Positions 1-6,293 are shown, counted from the stretch's first letter. The stretch is 8,829 nt of DNA from Acetivibrio sp964466645 (GCA_964466645.1 CAYXPB010000229.1:1-8829); one strand, 5' to 3'. Numbers and translations are program-made. Notes: generated by a model not told the origin, from the sequence alone.

Positions 1-59
1 TTTTTATTTATTTGAAAAGCTTTTTGACCAATTTATTTTTTGGAATCACCTAAATTGAG

Positions 60-260
60 TTATATTACTTTTTTTGCAGGTATCTTAATTGCAATTATTA
101 TCATAATACACGAAACAAAAACTCCAAAAGATAACACTCCTAATGGATGTATGTAATATCCTTCATACTTCATATTCCAATTCATTTTAGAAATATTATA
201 AAGCACTGGAATAAGTAATATTGAAAATAGTATCACTATGATTTTTAAAGACATTTTCAT
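60..260 (-). CDS. Small two-span membrane protein, unknown function
   Basis: This 66-residue protein is almost entirely hydrophobic. There is one membrane segment at about residues 4-22 and a second at about 39-59, joined by a short loop with N, K, Y and E residues, and a lysine-rich end (IPAKKVI). It starts at an ATG preceded by a strong GGGAGGA ribosome binding site at 268-274. The TAA of a degraded upstream reading frame (261-263) directly touches this ATG, so the two were probably once translationally coupled in an operon. No enzyme motif is visible and I do not recognise a family. The clean start site and intact frame argue that it is a real gene, even though its upstream partner has decayed. 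Confidence 0.6.
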   Translation of the reverse strand: MKMSLKIIVILFSILLIPVLYNISKMNWNMKYEGYYIHPLGVLSFGVFVSCIMIIIAIKIPAKKVI

Positions 261-480
261 TTATCTATCCTCCCTCAAACAGATATAGATGTTTACATTA
301 TCTATATTTGCTAATATTTCCTTAAAATTACCTGTTCTACTTTCCAATGAAGCTCCATATATTACATGTCTGATTTCCTAATATGATACTTGTAACATCA
401 ATACCAGGATAATATGTTAATATCGATTCTATAGTTTCTGTTGCTAATTCAGGTGTTACATCATTCGATATTCTTTTTCA
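261..480 (-). pseudogene. Frameshifted remnant of a hypothetical gene
   Basis: No long open frame exists here, but two stretches in different frames read like protein. One (about 347-478) includes VTPELATETIES and YYPGIDVTSIILGNQT. The other (about 261-357) includes GASLESRTGNFKEI and NIDNVNIYICLRED. They join near 347-357 if one frameshift is allowed. A third frame just upstream (about 447-489, EDSLYNEKEYRMM) suggests a second shift. The last frame ends in TAA immediately before the ATG of the small membrane protein. The parent family is not recognised. The alternative is chance open stretches, but the protein-like composition and the coupled stop make a decayed gene more likely. Confidence 0.45.
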
Positions 481-489
481 TTGTATAGA

Positions 490-1170
490 CTATCTTCCCA
501 CATACTCTGAAAACATGTCTCCGCTAAGAGTCTTCCATTTCATTTCTTGCCCTTCTTTGATTTCATCTGTAGCTCCCAACTTTTCATCTTCTTTCGAAAT
601 CATAGCCGAAACTTCATCTGGTGTAATAAATGGTACCTTTGCTTCATCGAAGATTTCTTTATATATGCTGTTCGTATAAAGGTTTGCATCCTTGATTGGA
701 TTCATATTATCGTCATAAACATAAAATGTGTAAAAGCACTCTTTATTACCAGCCGCATCTTCATTATTATAAAAGCATATGGTATTTACCTCAATTCCAC
801 CTGTTATTCCCTTTGTCTCCGCCAATTTAAGAATCTGTCCTAGCTTGTCTGACGAAGCAAGCTGACCGATATCAGTTTCACTTTCAATAGATACAATCGG
901 CTGCCAGTTACCATCTTAGTCAATTAGACTATTTTCCATACCATGATTGCTTGCTCCACCGCTACCGCCAGACTGGCAATATCCATATTCATTAATTGTG
1001 GTTTCACTTCTAGCCCAAGTCTCGTAATAATAACAAATAGATAGTTTTCCATCAATATATTTTATGATATAAACAAGAGTGCTATCATCATCCTCAGCAT
1101 ATATTTCCATACCATTTAAGCGAAGAACCAATTCGCTTACTCCATCTTTACCGCAATCGATAAAAACTTG
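490..1170 (-). pseudogene. Hypothetical extracytoplasmic-type protein, 5'-truncated and broken by an in-frame TAA
   Basis: Reading leftward from 1170, one frame encodes about 226 residues with a single in-frame TAA at 916-918. The upstream part begins VFIDCGKDGVSELVLRL, resembling the D-x-G-x-D-G-x-x-E-L repeats of clostridial secreted hypothetical proteins. It continues with IIKYIDGKLSICYYYE and GGSGGASNHG, then reaches the stop. The downstream part resumes in the same frame with DGNWQPIVSIESETDIG and runs to a TAG at 490-492. There is no ATG with a ribosome binding site: the open parts begin only at internal TTG codons, and the frame hits a TAG at 1171-1173 inside a hairpin. The gene has therefore lost its 5' end (probably a signal peptide) and carries a nonsense mutation. 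A sequencing error could explain the TAA but not the missing start. Confidence 0.65.
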
Positions 1171-1195
1171 CTACTATGAATTTTTTTATAGTAGC
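1170..1195. repeat. Inverted repeat / terminator-like hairpin
   Basis: GCTACTAT (1170-1177) pairs perfectly with ATAGTAGC (1188-1195) around a 10-base T-rich loop. On the plus strand it is followed by TTTTCTTTT, and on the minus strand by AAGTTTTT, so it could terminate transcription in either direction. It sits exactly where the 5' end of the minus-strand hypothetical pseudogene is lost. Confidence 0.5.
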
Positions 1196-1232
1196 TTTTC
1201 TTTTGGGCATACTAATTTTAATTATAAAAGGT

Positions 1233-1306
1233 TGAAAGGAAGTGATGCCCACATGTCAACTAATAAAAAAGCCAATAGACTAATTAATGAGAAATCCCCA
1301 TACCTT
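1233..1306 (+). repeat. 74-base diverged direct repeat, copy 1 (yyaL 5' end)
   Basis: This block matches 2895-2968 in the same orientation with 11 mismatches in 74 positions and no gaps. It covers the ribosome binding site (AAGGAAGTGATG) and the first 18 codons of a DUF255 gene. Several differences are at third codon positions (for example GCC/GCT), so the copies look like two separately evolved alleles or paralogues rather than a fresh duplication. Homology stops at both ends, where unrelated sequence begins. Confidence 0.75.
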
Positions 1307-1321
1307 TTCCGATACCTTTAG
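1253..1321 (+). pseudogene. yyaL: 5' stub of a thioredoxin-like DUF255 (YyaL/SPATA20) gene
   Basis: An ATG behind AAGGAAGTGATG opens a 22-codon frame, MSTNKKANRL followed by INEKSPYLFRYL and TAG. The first 18 codons match the N-terminus of the DUF255/thioredoxin-like family, whose members are usually around 600-700 residues. The hallmark ANRL-x-x-EKSPYL is present, but the expected LLQH-x-x-NPV continuation is replaced by FRYL and a stop. The rest of the gene is absent; next comes the 3' end of an unrelated minus-strand hydrolase fragment. This is a non-functional remnant. A second stub of the same gene lies at 2915-3103. Confidence 0.65.
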
Positions 1322-1342
1322 AACATTACTTCCGAGCAAGTT

Positions 1343-1876
1343 TCATTCTTTGTCTGCAAATTCGGATTTCCCTTTTAACACATCCTCCAAAAGAATATGC
1401 ATAAACTTTTCAGGCTCTTCAAAATGAGGACTGTGAGCAGACTGCTCAAATGTATAAAAGCCTTTTACAGGTGCCTGTATCTTTTTTGAATATTCCTTTG
1501 CTAGATTATAATTAACCGTATAGTCATATATGCCACTGAGAAAGTAGGTAGGAACGTCAAGCTTTGGCACCTCAACAGTCAAGTCTGTTGAGTACATTTG
1601 ACTTCTCAGGTTGGTAGAATTATTTAGAAAAGCTTTACCACGCCAAATATTTATTTTTTCGCCTAGTGTGTATGCTCTACAGCGCATTACTGGTATAAAC
1701 ACACCAGTAAACACTGATTTCATATTATGCATTGTACCAATACCACTGTCATGCATTGCTTTATCACGTAAAATGGAAGAAAGATAAGAACTTAACGCAG
1801 TGTCAGATGTGTTAATAGCATACTGCTCCAGTTTTTGCACCATTTCTTTATTTCCTGCCTCATGATGAGAAAGCAA
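1343..1876 (-). pseudogene. Alpha/beta hydrolase, C-terminal half only
   Basis: The 177 residues match the C-terminal cap and core of proline-iminopeptidase-like alpha/beta hydrolases. YFLSGIYDYTVNY (from residue 111) supplies the usual acid, Asp118, and QSAHSPHFEEPEKF (from 145) supplies the catalytic His148. The N-terminal half with the oxyanion HGG and the nucleophile elbow (G-x-S-x-G) is missing. The nominal TTG start at 1874-1876 has no ribosome binding site. The frame stays open to 1921, but that extension does not look like the family. A 13-bp inverted repeat begins at the truncation point. Without the nucleophile it should be inactive. The 3' end, with TGA at 1343-1345, looks native. 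Confidence 0.7.
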
Positions 1877-1924
1877 TTTCAGGAAAATACAAACAACTGG
1901 AGATGTTATATAATTGCTTTCTCA
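1866..1924. repeat. 13-bp perfect inverted repeat at the hydrolase breakpoint
   Basis: TGAGAAAGCAATT (1866-1878) and AATTGCTTTCTCA (1912-1924) are perfect reverse complements separated by 33 bases. The left arm lies in the recognisable hydrolase coding sequence and the right arm lies outside it. The arrangement fits a small fold-back duplication or template switch at the truncation point. No T-run follows on the plus strand, so a terminator is less likely. Confidence 0.6.
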
Positions 1925-1942
1925 ATAAAGTTAGAACTGCAA

Positions 1943-1971
1943 TTGACGACGTAGTCATATTGTGATACACT
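1943..1971 (+). promoter_or_regulatory. Promoter of the toxin-antitoxin operon
   Basis: TTGACG (1943-1948) is followed by a 17-base spacer and TACACT (1966-1971), with an extended -10 TG at 1963-1964. Transcription should start near 1978, about 27 bases before the antitoxin ATG at 2005. Antitoxins of this family usually bind their own promoter; the short inverted match ACTT/AAGT at about 1970-1983 is only a weak operator candidate. Confidence 0.6.
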
Positions 1972-2004
1972 TTTATTATAAGTAAAAAATAGGAGTTGGT
2001 TATC

Positions 2005-2280
2005 ATGTTAAATACCTATGTTAGACCATCAAGAGATTTAAGAAATAATTATTCTGAAATTGCTAATATAGTCAAAGAACATAATCATGTAATTATAACA
2101 AATAACGGCCGTGGAGAAGCTGTTTTAATAGGCATCGAAGAATTTGCTGATTATGAAGAATATGTCCATAAAAAATATGTTTTATCAGAATTAAAAAAAG
2201 CAAAAGAACAAGCCAATTCATCAGAAACTAAATGGCTTTCTGAAAATGAATTTTGGAAAACTTTGAGTGAAGATTTATGA
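2005..2280 (+). CDS. Phd/YefM-family antitoxin
   Basis: This 91-residue protein is the antitoxin of a type II toxin-antitoxin pair. The N-terminal part (residues 1-60) has the family pattern: RPSRDLRNNYSEIANIVKE, then VIITNNGRGEAVLI, then EEFADYEEY. It should form the DNA-binding dimer that represses the operon. The charged C-terminal tail (about 60-91, rich in K, E, S) would wrap around and neutralise the toxin. I place the start at ATG 2005, because the TTG at 1996 directly abuts the AGGAG ribosome binding site (1991-1995) and would leave no spacing. The stop overlaps the toxin start in an ATGA arrangement, giving translational coupling. The pair sits between two truncated genes, as expected for a mobile or addictive module. 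Confidence 0.88.
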   Translation: MLNTYVRPSRDLRNNYSEIANIVKEHNHVIITNNGRGEAVLIGIEEFADYEEYVHKKYVLSELKKAKEQANSSETKWLSENEFWKTLSEDL

Positions 2281-2576
2281 GTTATGCTGTAAAGTTTCTT
2301 CTTATGGCGTTAAGTGACGTTCAAGACATAAAAATATATCTGTCTCAATATTACGAAAGCACAGCTGACAAGTTCATAAGCAATTTAAAAGATAAAGTTA
2401 GCCAAATAAAGGAAAATCCATTTATGTGCGAAATATACCAAGATGACATATTTTTCAGACGAGCTGTCGTTGAAGATTACCTTGTTTTTTACAATGTAGA
2501 CGAAACAGAACAAATAGTTAGAATATATCGAATTTTACATGGTTCAAAAGACTTAAGACGTTATTTAAATAAATAA
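2277..2576 (+). CDS. ParE/RelE-superfamily toxin
   Basis: This 99-residue protein is the toxin partner of the Phd/YefM antitoxin encoded just before it. The family pattern is visible: an N-terminal strand (YAVKFLLMALSDVQDIKIYL), a helical pair (YYESTADKFISNLKDKVSQI), then NPFMCEIYQDD and a C-terminal sheet RRAVVEDYLVFYNVDE, IVRIYRILHGSKDLRRYL. The R-x-x-x-V-x-x-Y-x-V-F-Y motif and the final IYRILHGSKD are typical. Members of this fold either cleave ribosome-bound mRNA (RelE) or poison DNA gyrase (ParE), and I cannot decide between these from sequence alone. It appears full length and intact. Its 3' end overlaps by 16 bases the convergent small secreted-peptide gene. Confidence 0.87.
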   Translation: MSYAVKFLLMALSDVQDIKIYLSQYYESTADKFISNLKDKVSQIKENPFMCEIYQDDIFFRRAVVEDYLVFYNVDETEQIVRIYRILHGSKDLRRYLNK

Positions 2577-2716
2577 ACTTGTGCATTAATTTGTTGGAAT
2601 TTTACTGGGTTTATCTCAGGGTCTTTATTAATATCTCTATTTGCATATGTGCTTATTGGAATTATAAGCAATAGTAAGACAAAAATACATAAATAACATT
2701 TGTAAATGCTTTTCAT
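2561..2716 (-). CDS. Short peptide with signal sequence, probably a 3'-truncated secreted protein
   Basis: The 51 residues begin MKSIYKCYLCIFVLLLLIIP, a textbook signal peptide with a likely cleavage after STYA (residues 22-25). About 26 polar residues remain after cleavage (NRDINKDPEINPVKFQQINAQ, then VYLFK). The start ATG is preceded by AGAGGAGTG (2724-2732) at good spacing; a longer reading from 2782 would encode this ribosome binding site as protein and is rejected. The last codons overlap the 3' end of the convergent toxin gene. The clean signal sequence with almost no mature domain suggests that the 3' part was lost when the toxin-antitoxin pair arrived. A genuine secreted micropeptide is the alternative. 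No family is recognised. Confidence 0.45.
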   Translation of the reverse strand: MKSIYKCYLCIFVLLLLIIPISTYANRDINKDPEINPVKFQQINAQVYLFK

Positions 2717-2782
2717 TCTTTTCACTCCTCTGAACTTATATTTTCCCATTAAACTTCTTAATAATTTGGTTGTTAAAGGCAA

Positions 2783-2811
2783 TTGACTTTATACCCTATT
2801 TTATCTTGAAT
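2783..2811 (+). promoter_or_regulatory. Weak promoter candidate upstream of the second yyaL stub
   Basis: TTGACT (2783-2788), a 17-base spacer and TTGAAT (2806-2811) give a -35 with five of six matches and a -10 with four of six. It lies about 100 bases before the yyaL ribosome binding site. In AT-rich DNA this is only suggestive. Apart from this and the small peptide gene, I see nothing else in 2717-2893. Confidence 0.25.
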
Positions 2812-2894
2812 ACATAATTACTTTCTTTCAAATAATAGTTTGGTGGTAAATATAAATAATACTTTACAATAAAAAACCAACTAACTAAAAATAA

Positions 2895-2968
2895 TGAAAG
2901 GAAGTGATGCCTACATGTCAACTAATAAACAAGCTAATAGACTAATCCATGAAAAATCGCCCTATTTA
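2895..2968 (+). repeat. 74-base diverged direct repeat, copy 2 (yyaL 5' end)
   Basis: This is the partner of 1233-1306, with 63 of 74 identical positions, covering the ribosome binding site and the first 18 codons of the DUF255 gene. In this copy the homology to the family continues a further 40 codons beyond the repeat. Confidence 0.75.
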
Positions 2969-3103
2969 TTGCAACATGCCTATAACCCTGTAAACTGGTT
3001 TCCTTGGAGTGATGAAGCCTTTCAAAAAGCCAAGTCAGAAGATAAACCTATCTTCCTTTCTATCGGCTACTCTACCTGTCATTGGTGCCAAGTTTGTTAT
3101 TAA
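2915..3103 (+). pseudogene. yyaL: 5' stub of DUF255 thioredoxin-like gene (YyaL/SPATA20), cut after the CHWC motif
   Basis: The 62 codons give the N-terminal thioredoxin-like part of the family: ANRLIHEKSPYLLQH, NPVNWFPWSDEAFQKAK, KPIFLSIGYSTCHWC. The CHWC (residues 55-58) is the family's CxxC. Full-length relatives continue with V-M-E-x-E-S-F, but here the frame becomes QVCY and stops at TAA 3101-3103, losing the remaining roughly 600 residues. I start at ATG 2915, because AAGGAAG lies about ten bases upstream and the ATG at 2894 would run through that site. About 20 bases past the stop lies the C-terminus of a serine recombinase on the opposite strand, so the break is probably an old integration site. 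Confidence 0.8.
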
Positions 3104-3123
3104 CAGCAATTTGATATTAAAAA

Positions 3124-3313
3124 TTATAAGTATTCAATTTCAAAAGTAACTACATCGCATTCACGGTTGTAATAAATCCTTTTTACCAAACTTTTTAGGA
3201 GTCTATTTTGCTCTCCTGCTGTACTTTATGCCAATTTTGTTTAAAATTTTCTATTAATTCTTCAATTCTGCTATTTCATGTTGTAATTTTTGAATAGTAT
3301 CAATCTTTGATAA
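3124..3313 (-). pseudogene. Decayed C-terminus of a large serine recombinase
   Basis: Three frames on the minus strand line up as one protein tail. About 3254-3313 encodes LSKIDTIQKLQHEIAELK, a coiled coil. About 3190-3265 encodes RIEELIENFKQNWHKV. About 3124-3220 encodes STAGEQNRLLKSLVKRIYYN, then RECDVVTFEIEYL and TAA. This is the order seen at the end of large serine recombinases: a coiled coil, then (E)x-N-x-LLKS-(I/L)-(V/I)-x-(K/R)-I-x-Y, then a final beta strand. At least two frameshifts separate the parts, and the catalytic and zinc-ribbon domains are missing. The stop lies about 20 bases from the point where the yyaL stub is cut, which is where an integrase gene normally sits relative to its attachment site. 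Recognition is from pattern only. Confidence 0.55.
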
Positions 3314-3703
3314 TTAATTTTTAATCAATGAATTTATATAGTTAGCTACGGATTCTAAATCATGGAACACTTTACATCCATTGTCCTTAATAAGATTCTC
3401 AACAGCAACTAAACTCTTATACATTTGCATATTATCTTCTTCATGATATAAGTTACAGAATATAACTTTTTCATTTCGTTTATTACTATCGTCCACAACT
3501 TCTGCAATAGAATAAACGCCTTTAATCCCTGATGTAATTGTGTAAAGTACAATGTCAGAAGTTTCTCTTTCATATACTTCTCTTAGCCTATCGCTTTCAC
3601 TCCAATTTTTCACTATTGGATTATAGTAATCGCATTTTAACATTGGGATTAATTTATTTCTCCATTTGTACCCGCTACAAGTTCCACCTAAAAATACTTT
3701 CAT
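3314..3703 (-). CDS. Nucleoside 2-deoxyribosyltransferase-like protein
   Basis: This 129-residue protein looks like a complete Nuc_deoxyri_tr2-type domain of the NDT superfamily. It has MKVFLGGTCSGYKWRNKLIP at the N-terminus (a beta strand and the substrate-site GG), YYNPIVKNW (26-34), RETSDIVLYTIT (46-57) and GVYSIAEVVDDS (62-73), where the conserved SxxE glutamate is Glu68. A C-terminal strand IFCNLYHEED and a helix follow. The family cleaves or transfers the base of deoxyribonucleosides or related nucleotides; many standalone members have unknown substrates. The start is ATG 3703 with AGGAAGG at 3714-3720. A longer frame to 3784 would translate the ribosome binding site and is rejected. 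Its own promoter lies at 3734-3762. Confidence 0.75.
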   Translation of the reverse strand: MKVFLGGTCSGYKWRNKLIPMLKCDYYNPIVKNWSESDRLREVYERETSDIVLYTITSGIKGVYSIAEVVDDSNKRNEKVIFCNLYHEEDNMQMYKSLVAVENLIKDNGCKVFHDLESVANYINSLIKN

Positions 3704-3733
3704 AATATTAATTCCTTCCTTTAACTTTTTTAT

Positions 3734-3762
3734 ATTATATAATAGTATCTTATTTCTGAAAA
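3734..3762 (-). promoter_or_regulatory. Promoter of the deoxyribosyltransferase-like gene
   Basis: On the minus strand TTTTCA (3757-3762), a 17-base spacer and a perfect TATAAT (3734-3739) lie about 30 bases before the start codon. The -35 matches the consensus at four of six positions. It sits downstream of the phosphotransferase stop, so this gene can be transcribed separately. Confidence 0.5.
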
Positions 3763-3844
3763 TATAAGAATAATTAATAACCAAATAAAAAAGAGAATCA
3801 TCGCTTCTATTTTTTCTATGCTTTGTTTTTAAATTAACAGGTGT

Positions 3845-4630
3845 CTAAAATAATTCATCCAGAAGAATATAGAATTTGATTTTATTCCAATCTGGTACTA
3901 TTTTTAACTCATCAAAAAGTATTGTGGCATCAAATCCTTCATGCACTATTCCACCATAGGTTCCGTCAAAGTTATGCTGTAAACTTCTATAGCAAAGAGC
4001 TATATCCTGATAAATATCAGCTATGCCACTTCGCCCCAAATCAATAAACCCATTTATTTGGTCATCTTTAATAAAAATATTAGGCAAGCAATAATCTCCA
4101 TGTGAAAAAACTAGTTCCTCGTGGGGTGTATTTTCTCTTAACCATTGTAACAGCTTTTCAGGGTTTTTAAATCCGTTTACCCCATATGTTGTAGGTTCTG
4201 CGTCTTCCATATTACAAAGGTTGCTACGAACACGAATTTCTGCTAGCCTTAGTCTATTATCAATTGAGTTATTATATGGACATTTTGATGTATCCACACT
4301 CCAAAGCATTCTTAAGCCATCTGCTAACAATTTTACTAAATGTTTTGGATTTGTAAGCAGTTCTGTTGAACTTAACATTTTCCCATTAATCCTGCTCATT
4401 AGTAAATAGTTTATTCCATTCTCCTTTTCAGAGCATATAACTTTCGGGACAGGAAGTTTACCAGCAAGCCACGCCATCATTCTATGCTCATTGTCTGATT
4501 CCTCTCGCTGATTTTCAATTTTTAGTACCATGTCATCAAAACAAAACACTTGTGAGTTTGACCTTCCAACTGCATCTGTTGAATACGACATATCACCAAT
4601 AATGTTTTTTATATTGTTAGGAATATTCAA
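3845..4630 (-). CDS. APH(3')-like aminoglycoside O-phosphotransferase
   Basis: The 261-residue protein is collinear with APH(3')-IIIa (264 residues), an ATP-dependent kinase that phosphorylates the 3'-OH of kanamycin-type aminoglycosides. Visible matches are VLKIE (ATP-site lysine 37), WLAGKLPVPKV (54-64), the catalytic loop FSHGDYCLPNIF (His177, Asp179, Asn184), GFIDLGRSGIAD with metal ligand Asp197, and the exact family ending W-x-KIK-x-YILLDELF. All catalytic residues are present, so activity is plausible, although the divergence leaves the substrate unproven. I choose the TTG at 4630, because AGGAGGGG (4638-4645) sits seven bases upstream; the ATG at 4654 would translate that site. It follows the DUF2625 gene by 117 bases and may share its transcript. 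Confidence 0.88.
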   Translation of the reverse strand: MNIPNNIKNIIGDMSYSTDAVGRSNSQVFCFDDMVLKIENQREESDNEHRMMAWLAGKLPVPKVICSEKENGINYLLMSRINGKMLSSTELLTNPKHLVKLLADGLRMLWSVDTSKCPYNNSIDNRLRLAEIRVRSNLCNMEDAEPTTYGVNGFKNPEKLLQWLRENTPHEELVFSHGDYCLPNIFIKDDQINGFIDLGRSGIADIYQDIALCYRSLQHNFDGTYGGIVHEGFDATILFDELKIVPDWNKIKFYILLDELF

Positions 4631-4747
4631 TGTAATTCCCCTCCTATAATACAAACAAATGATTGGTACTACGCATTTTAAAATTTAATCATTAACCGTT
4701 CTGAAAAAGAATTTTATTCTGCATATATTATTTCTCTTTAACTATGT

Positions 4748-5410
4748 CTATCTACCTTGTCTATGCAACCCCCATAATTCTGTTAAAGGAACAGGTTTTC
4801 TACTTTTAGAACGTCCTACATCTCTAACAGTCCAAAGGGGAGGATAAAAACTCATTCCTTGCTCTACACCTAATTTTTTTATATCAGTTTCCCAGCCGTC
4901 CCATCGAGTAGTTTTGTAAAAAAGAGCTAAATCGCCACTTGAGACCCACTGAATAAAACCTGAATAACCAGTCTGTAAATCTTCCCATTCTAAGGTGTCG
5001 GGAACAAGATAAAATACGTCTCCAATTTCACCTGAAAAAGCCCCGCCATTTATCGCAAAGAATCCACCTAAAACATCATAAGCTACTACCATCGCTCCTC
5101 TTAATGGTTCCTCGATATGTACTTGCCCTAAACCATTCCAATATAATAAATTCCCACAAATTTTATCAGCTCCAGAACCAAGTATTCTGAGCCAGCCTTG
5201 GTCAATAAGAATGCCTCCTGATTCAAATGCTATTGCACCCATCGGATACCTTGTTGTCACTTGCAATTCATATAAAACATTATCGGCATTTATTCTATTA
5301 ACTTCGAGAATTTCATATTTATTTCTCCCCTTATTTAGCCATTCCAACACCAATGACCAAGCATGTTCTTCAGTATTAATCAACTCTTTGAGTGGTCGTT
5401 TATTCATCAT
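4748..5410 (-). CDS. DUF2625 family protein
   Basis: The 220 residues match the DUF2625 family along their whole length. RPLKELINTEEHAW (5-18) begins it, followed by the signature LQVTTRYPMGAIAFESGG (49-66) and LIDQGWLRILGSG (68-80). GGFFAINGGAF (115-125) and IGDVFYLVPDTLEWE (129-143) come next, then the C-terminal ELWGLHRQGR. It has no signal peptide or membrane segment and should be cytoplasmic. The biochemical role of this family is unknown to me. The start ATG has AGGAGA (5417-5422) at good spacing; a second ATG one codon later is equally usable. It begins 14 bases after the ADP-ribosylglycohydrolase stop, so the two are almost certainly co-translated from one mRNA and may work together. 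Confidence 0.82.
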   Translation of the reverse strand: MMNKRPLKELINTEEHAWSLVLEWLNKGRNKYEILEVNRINADNVLYELQVTTRYPMGAIAFESGGILIDQGWLRILGSGADKICGNLLYWNGLGQVHIEEPLRGAMVVAYDVLGGFFAINGGAFSGEIGDVFYLVPDTLEWEDLQTGYSGFIQWVSSGDLALFYKTTRWDGWETDIKKLGVEQGMSFYPPLWTVRDVGRSKSRKPVPLTELWGLHRQGR

Positions 5411-5424
5411 GCGTGTTCTCCTAG

Positions 5425-6252
5425 TTAACTCTTGTTAATTATAATACCATATTTATCATTAAAGTTATCCAAAATCCTTTTTAACCCTGAATCAAGAATA
5501 AGTCTTACTCTATCTACAATAAAACCAGGTATTTCTCTATAGTAAGCTTGTGCAATCCCTCCAGCAATACATGTGATTGTATCACTGTCTCCTCCTATTG
5601 AAATAGCTTTTCTTATAGTGTCTTCAAAACTCTCTGCTTCAAGAAAAGCAATTATCGCTTGTGGTACTGAACCCTGACAGGAAGAATCAAATTTATAATT
5701 TGGTCTTATATCATCTAATCTCTGGCTTAAATTATATTTAAACTTCTTTTCAACATACTCTTTAATTTCTTTTTTACTGATACCTGTTCTGGCTAAGAAA
5801 ACTGCACTGGCAACAGCTTGAGCACCCTTTACTCCTTCTCTATGATTATGTGTTACAACTGCACTTCTCTTAGCTTCTTTTAACACTTCTTCTAAGGTAT
5901 TAAAAGCAAATCCGACTGGACTTACTCTCATGGCAGAGCCATTTCCATAGCTATTATAGGGTTTTAAATCCTTGCTTGATAACCATTGATTAAACATTTG
6001 TCCATAACCAGCGTCAGGGTACTTTTTACCGTACTCCCTTAACTTTGATGCGTATGTCATCTTTGATTCAATATTATCTATTATAAAATTGTTATTCGTA
6101 TCTTTGTTTAAAATAGCATCGGCTATAGCAATAGTCATGACTGTATCATCAGTAAATCGTGACTGTCTGCTGAAGAATTCAAAGTCCGTAGACTTTACGT
6201 TATGCCATTCAAAAACCGAACCAATTATATCACCAGCAATTGCACCAAACAA
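5425..6252 (-). CDS. ADP-ribosylglycohydrolase family enzyme
   Basis: This 275-residue protein belongs to the DraG/ARH family, which removes ADP-ribose from proteins or other acceptors using two magnesium ions. The metal-binding signatures are present: FTDDT at 33-37 and GGDSDT at 220-225. MFGAIAGDIIGS (1-12), GNGSAMRVSPVG (103-114), THNHREGVKGAQA (134-146) and IAGGIAQAYY (229-238) are also typical. It is full length and cytoplasmic. The start is a TTG with GGAG (6260-6263) upstream, and no ATG fits better. It precedes DUF2625 by 14 bases and follows the three-span membrane protein by 41 bases. Possible roles are reversing a regulatory ADP-ribosylation or giving immunity against an ADP-ribosylating toxin; no matching transferase is visible in this window. 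Confidence 0.9.
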   Translation of the reverse strand: MFGAIAGDIIGSVFEWHNVKSTDFEFFSRQSRFTDDTVMTIAIADAILNKDTNNNFIIDNIESKMTYASKLREYGKKYPDAGYGQMFNQWLSSKDLKPYNSYGNGSAMRVSPVGFAFNTLEEVLKEAKRSAVVTHNHREGVKGAQAVASAVFLARTGISKKEIKEYVEKKFKYNLSQRLDDIRPNYKFDSSCQGSVPQAIIAFLEAESFEDTIRKAISIGGDSDTITCIAGGIAQAYYREIPGFIVDRVRLILDSGLKRILDNFNDKYGIIINKS

Positions 6253-6293
6253 ATTATCAACTCCAAAAATTTTATTATATGCCGATAACTATT

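Noticed and set aside
547..843. Plus-strand 98-codon frame opposite the hypothetical pseudogene
   Set aside because: It is antisense to a protein-like minus-strand frame, rich in F, I and C, and lacks a ribosome binding site; it is a shadow frame.
3785..3844. Possible terminator after the phosphotransferase gene
   Set aside because: AGAA/TTCT followed by CTTTTTT on the minus strand has only a four-base stem, too weak to call.
5211..5438. Plus-strand 75-codon frame opposite DUF2625
   Set aside because: The minus-strand DUF2625 match is full length and has a good ribosome binding site, so this is a shadow.
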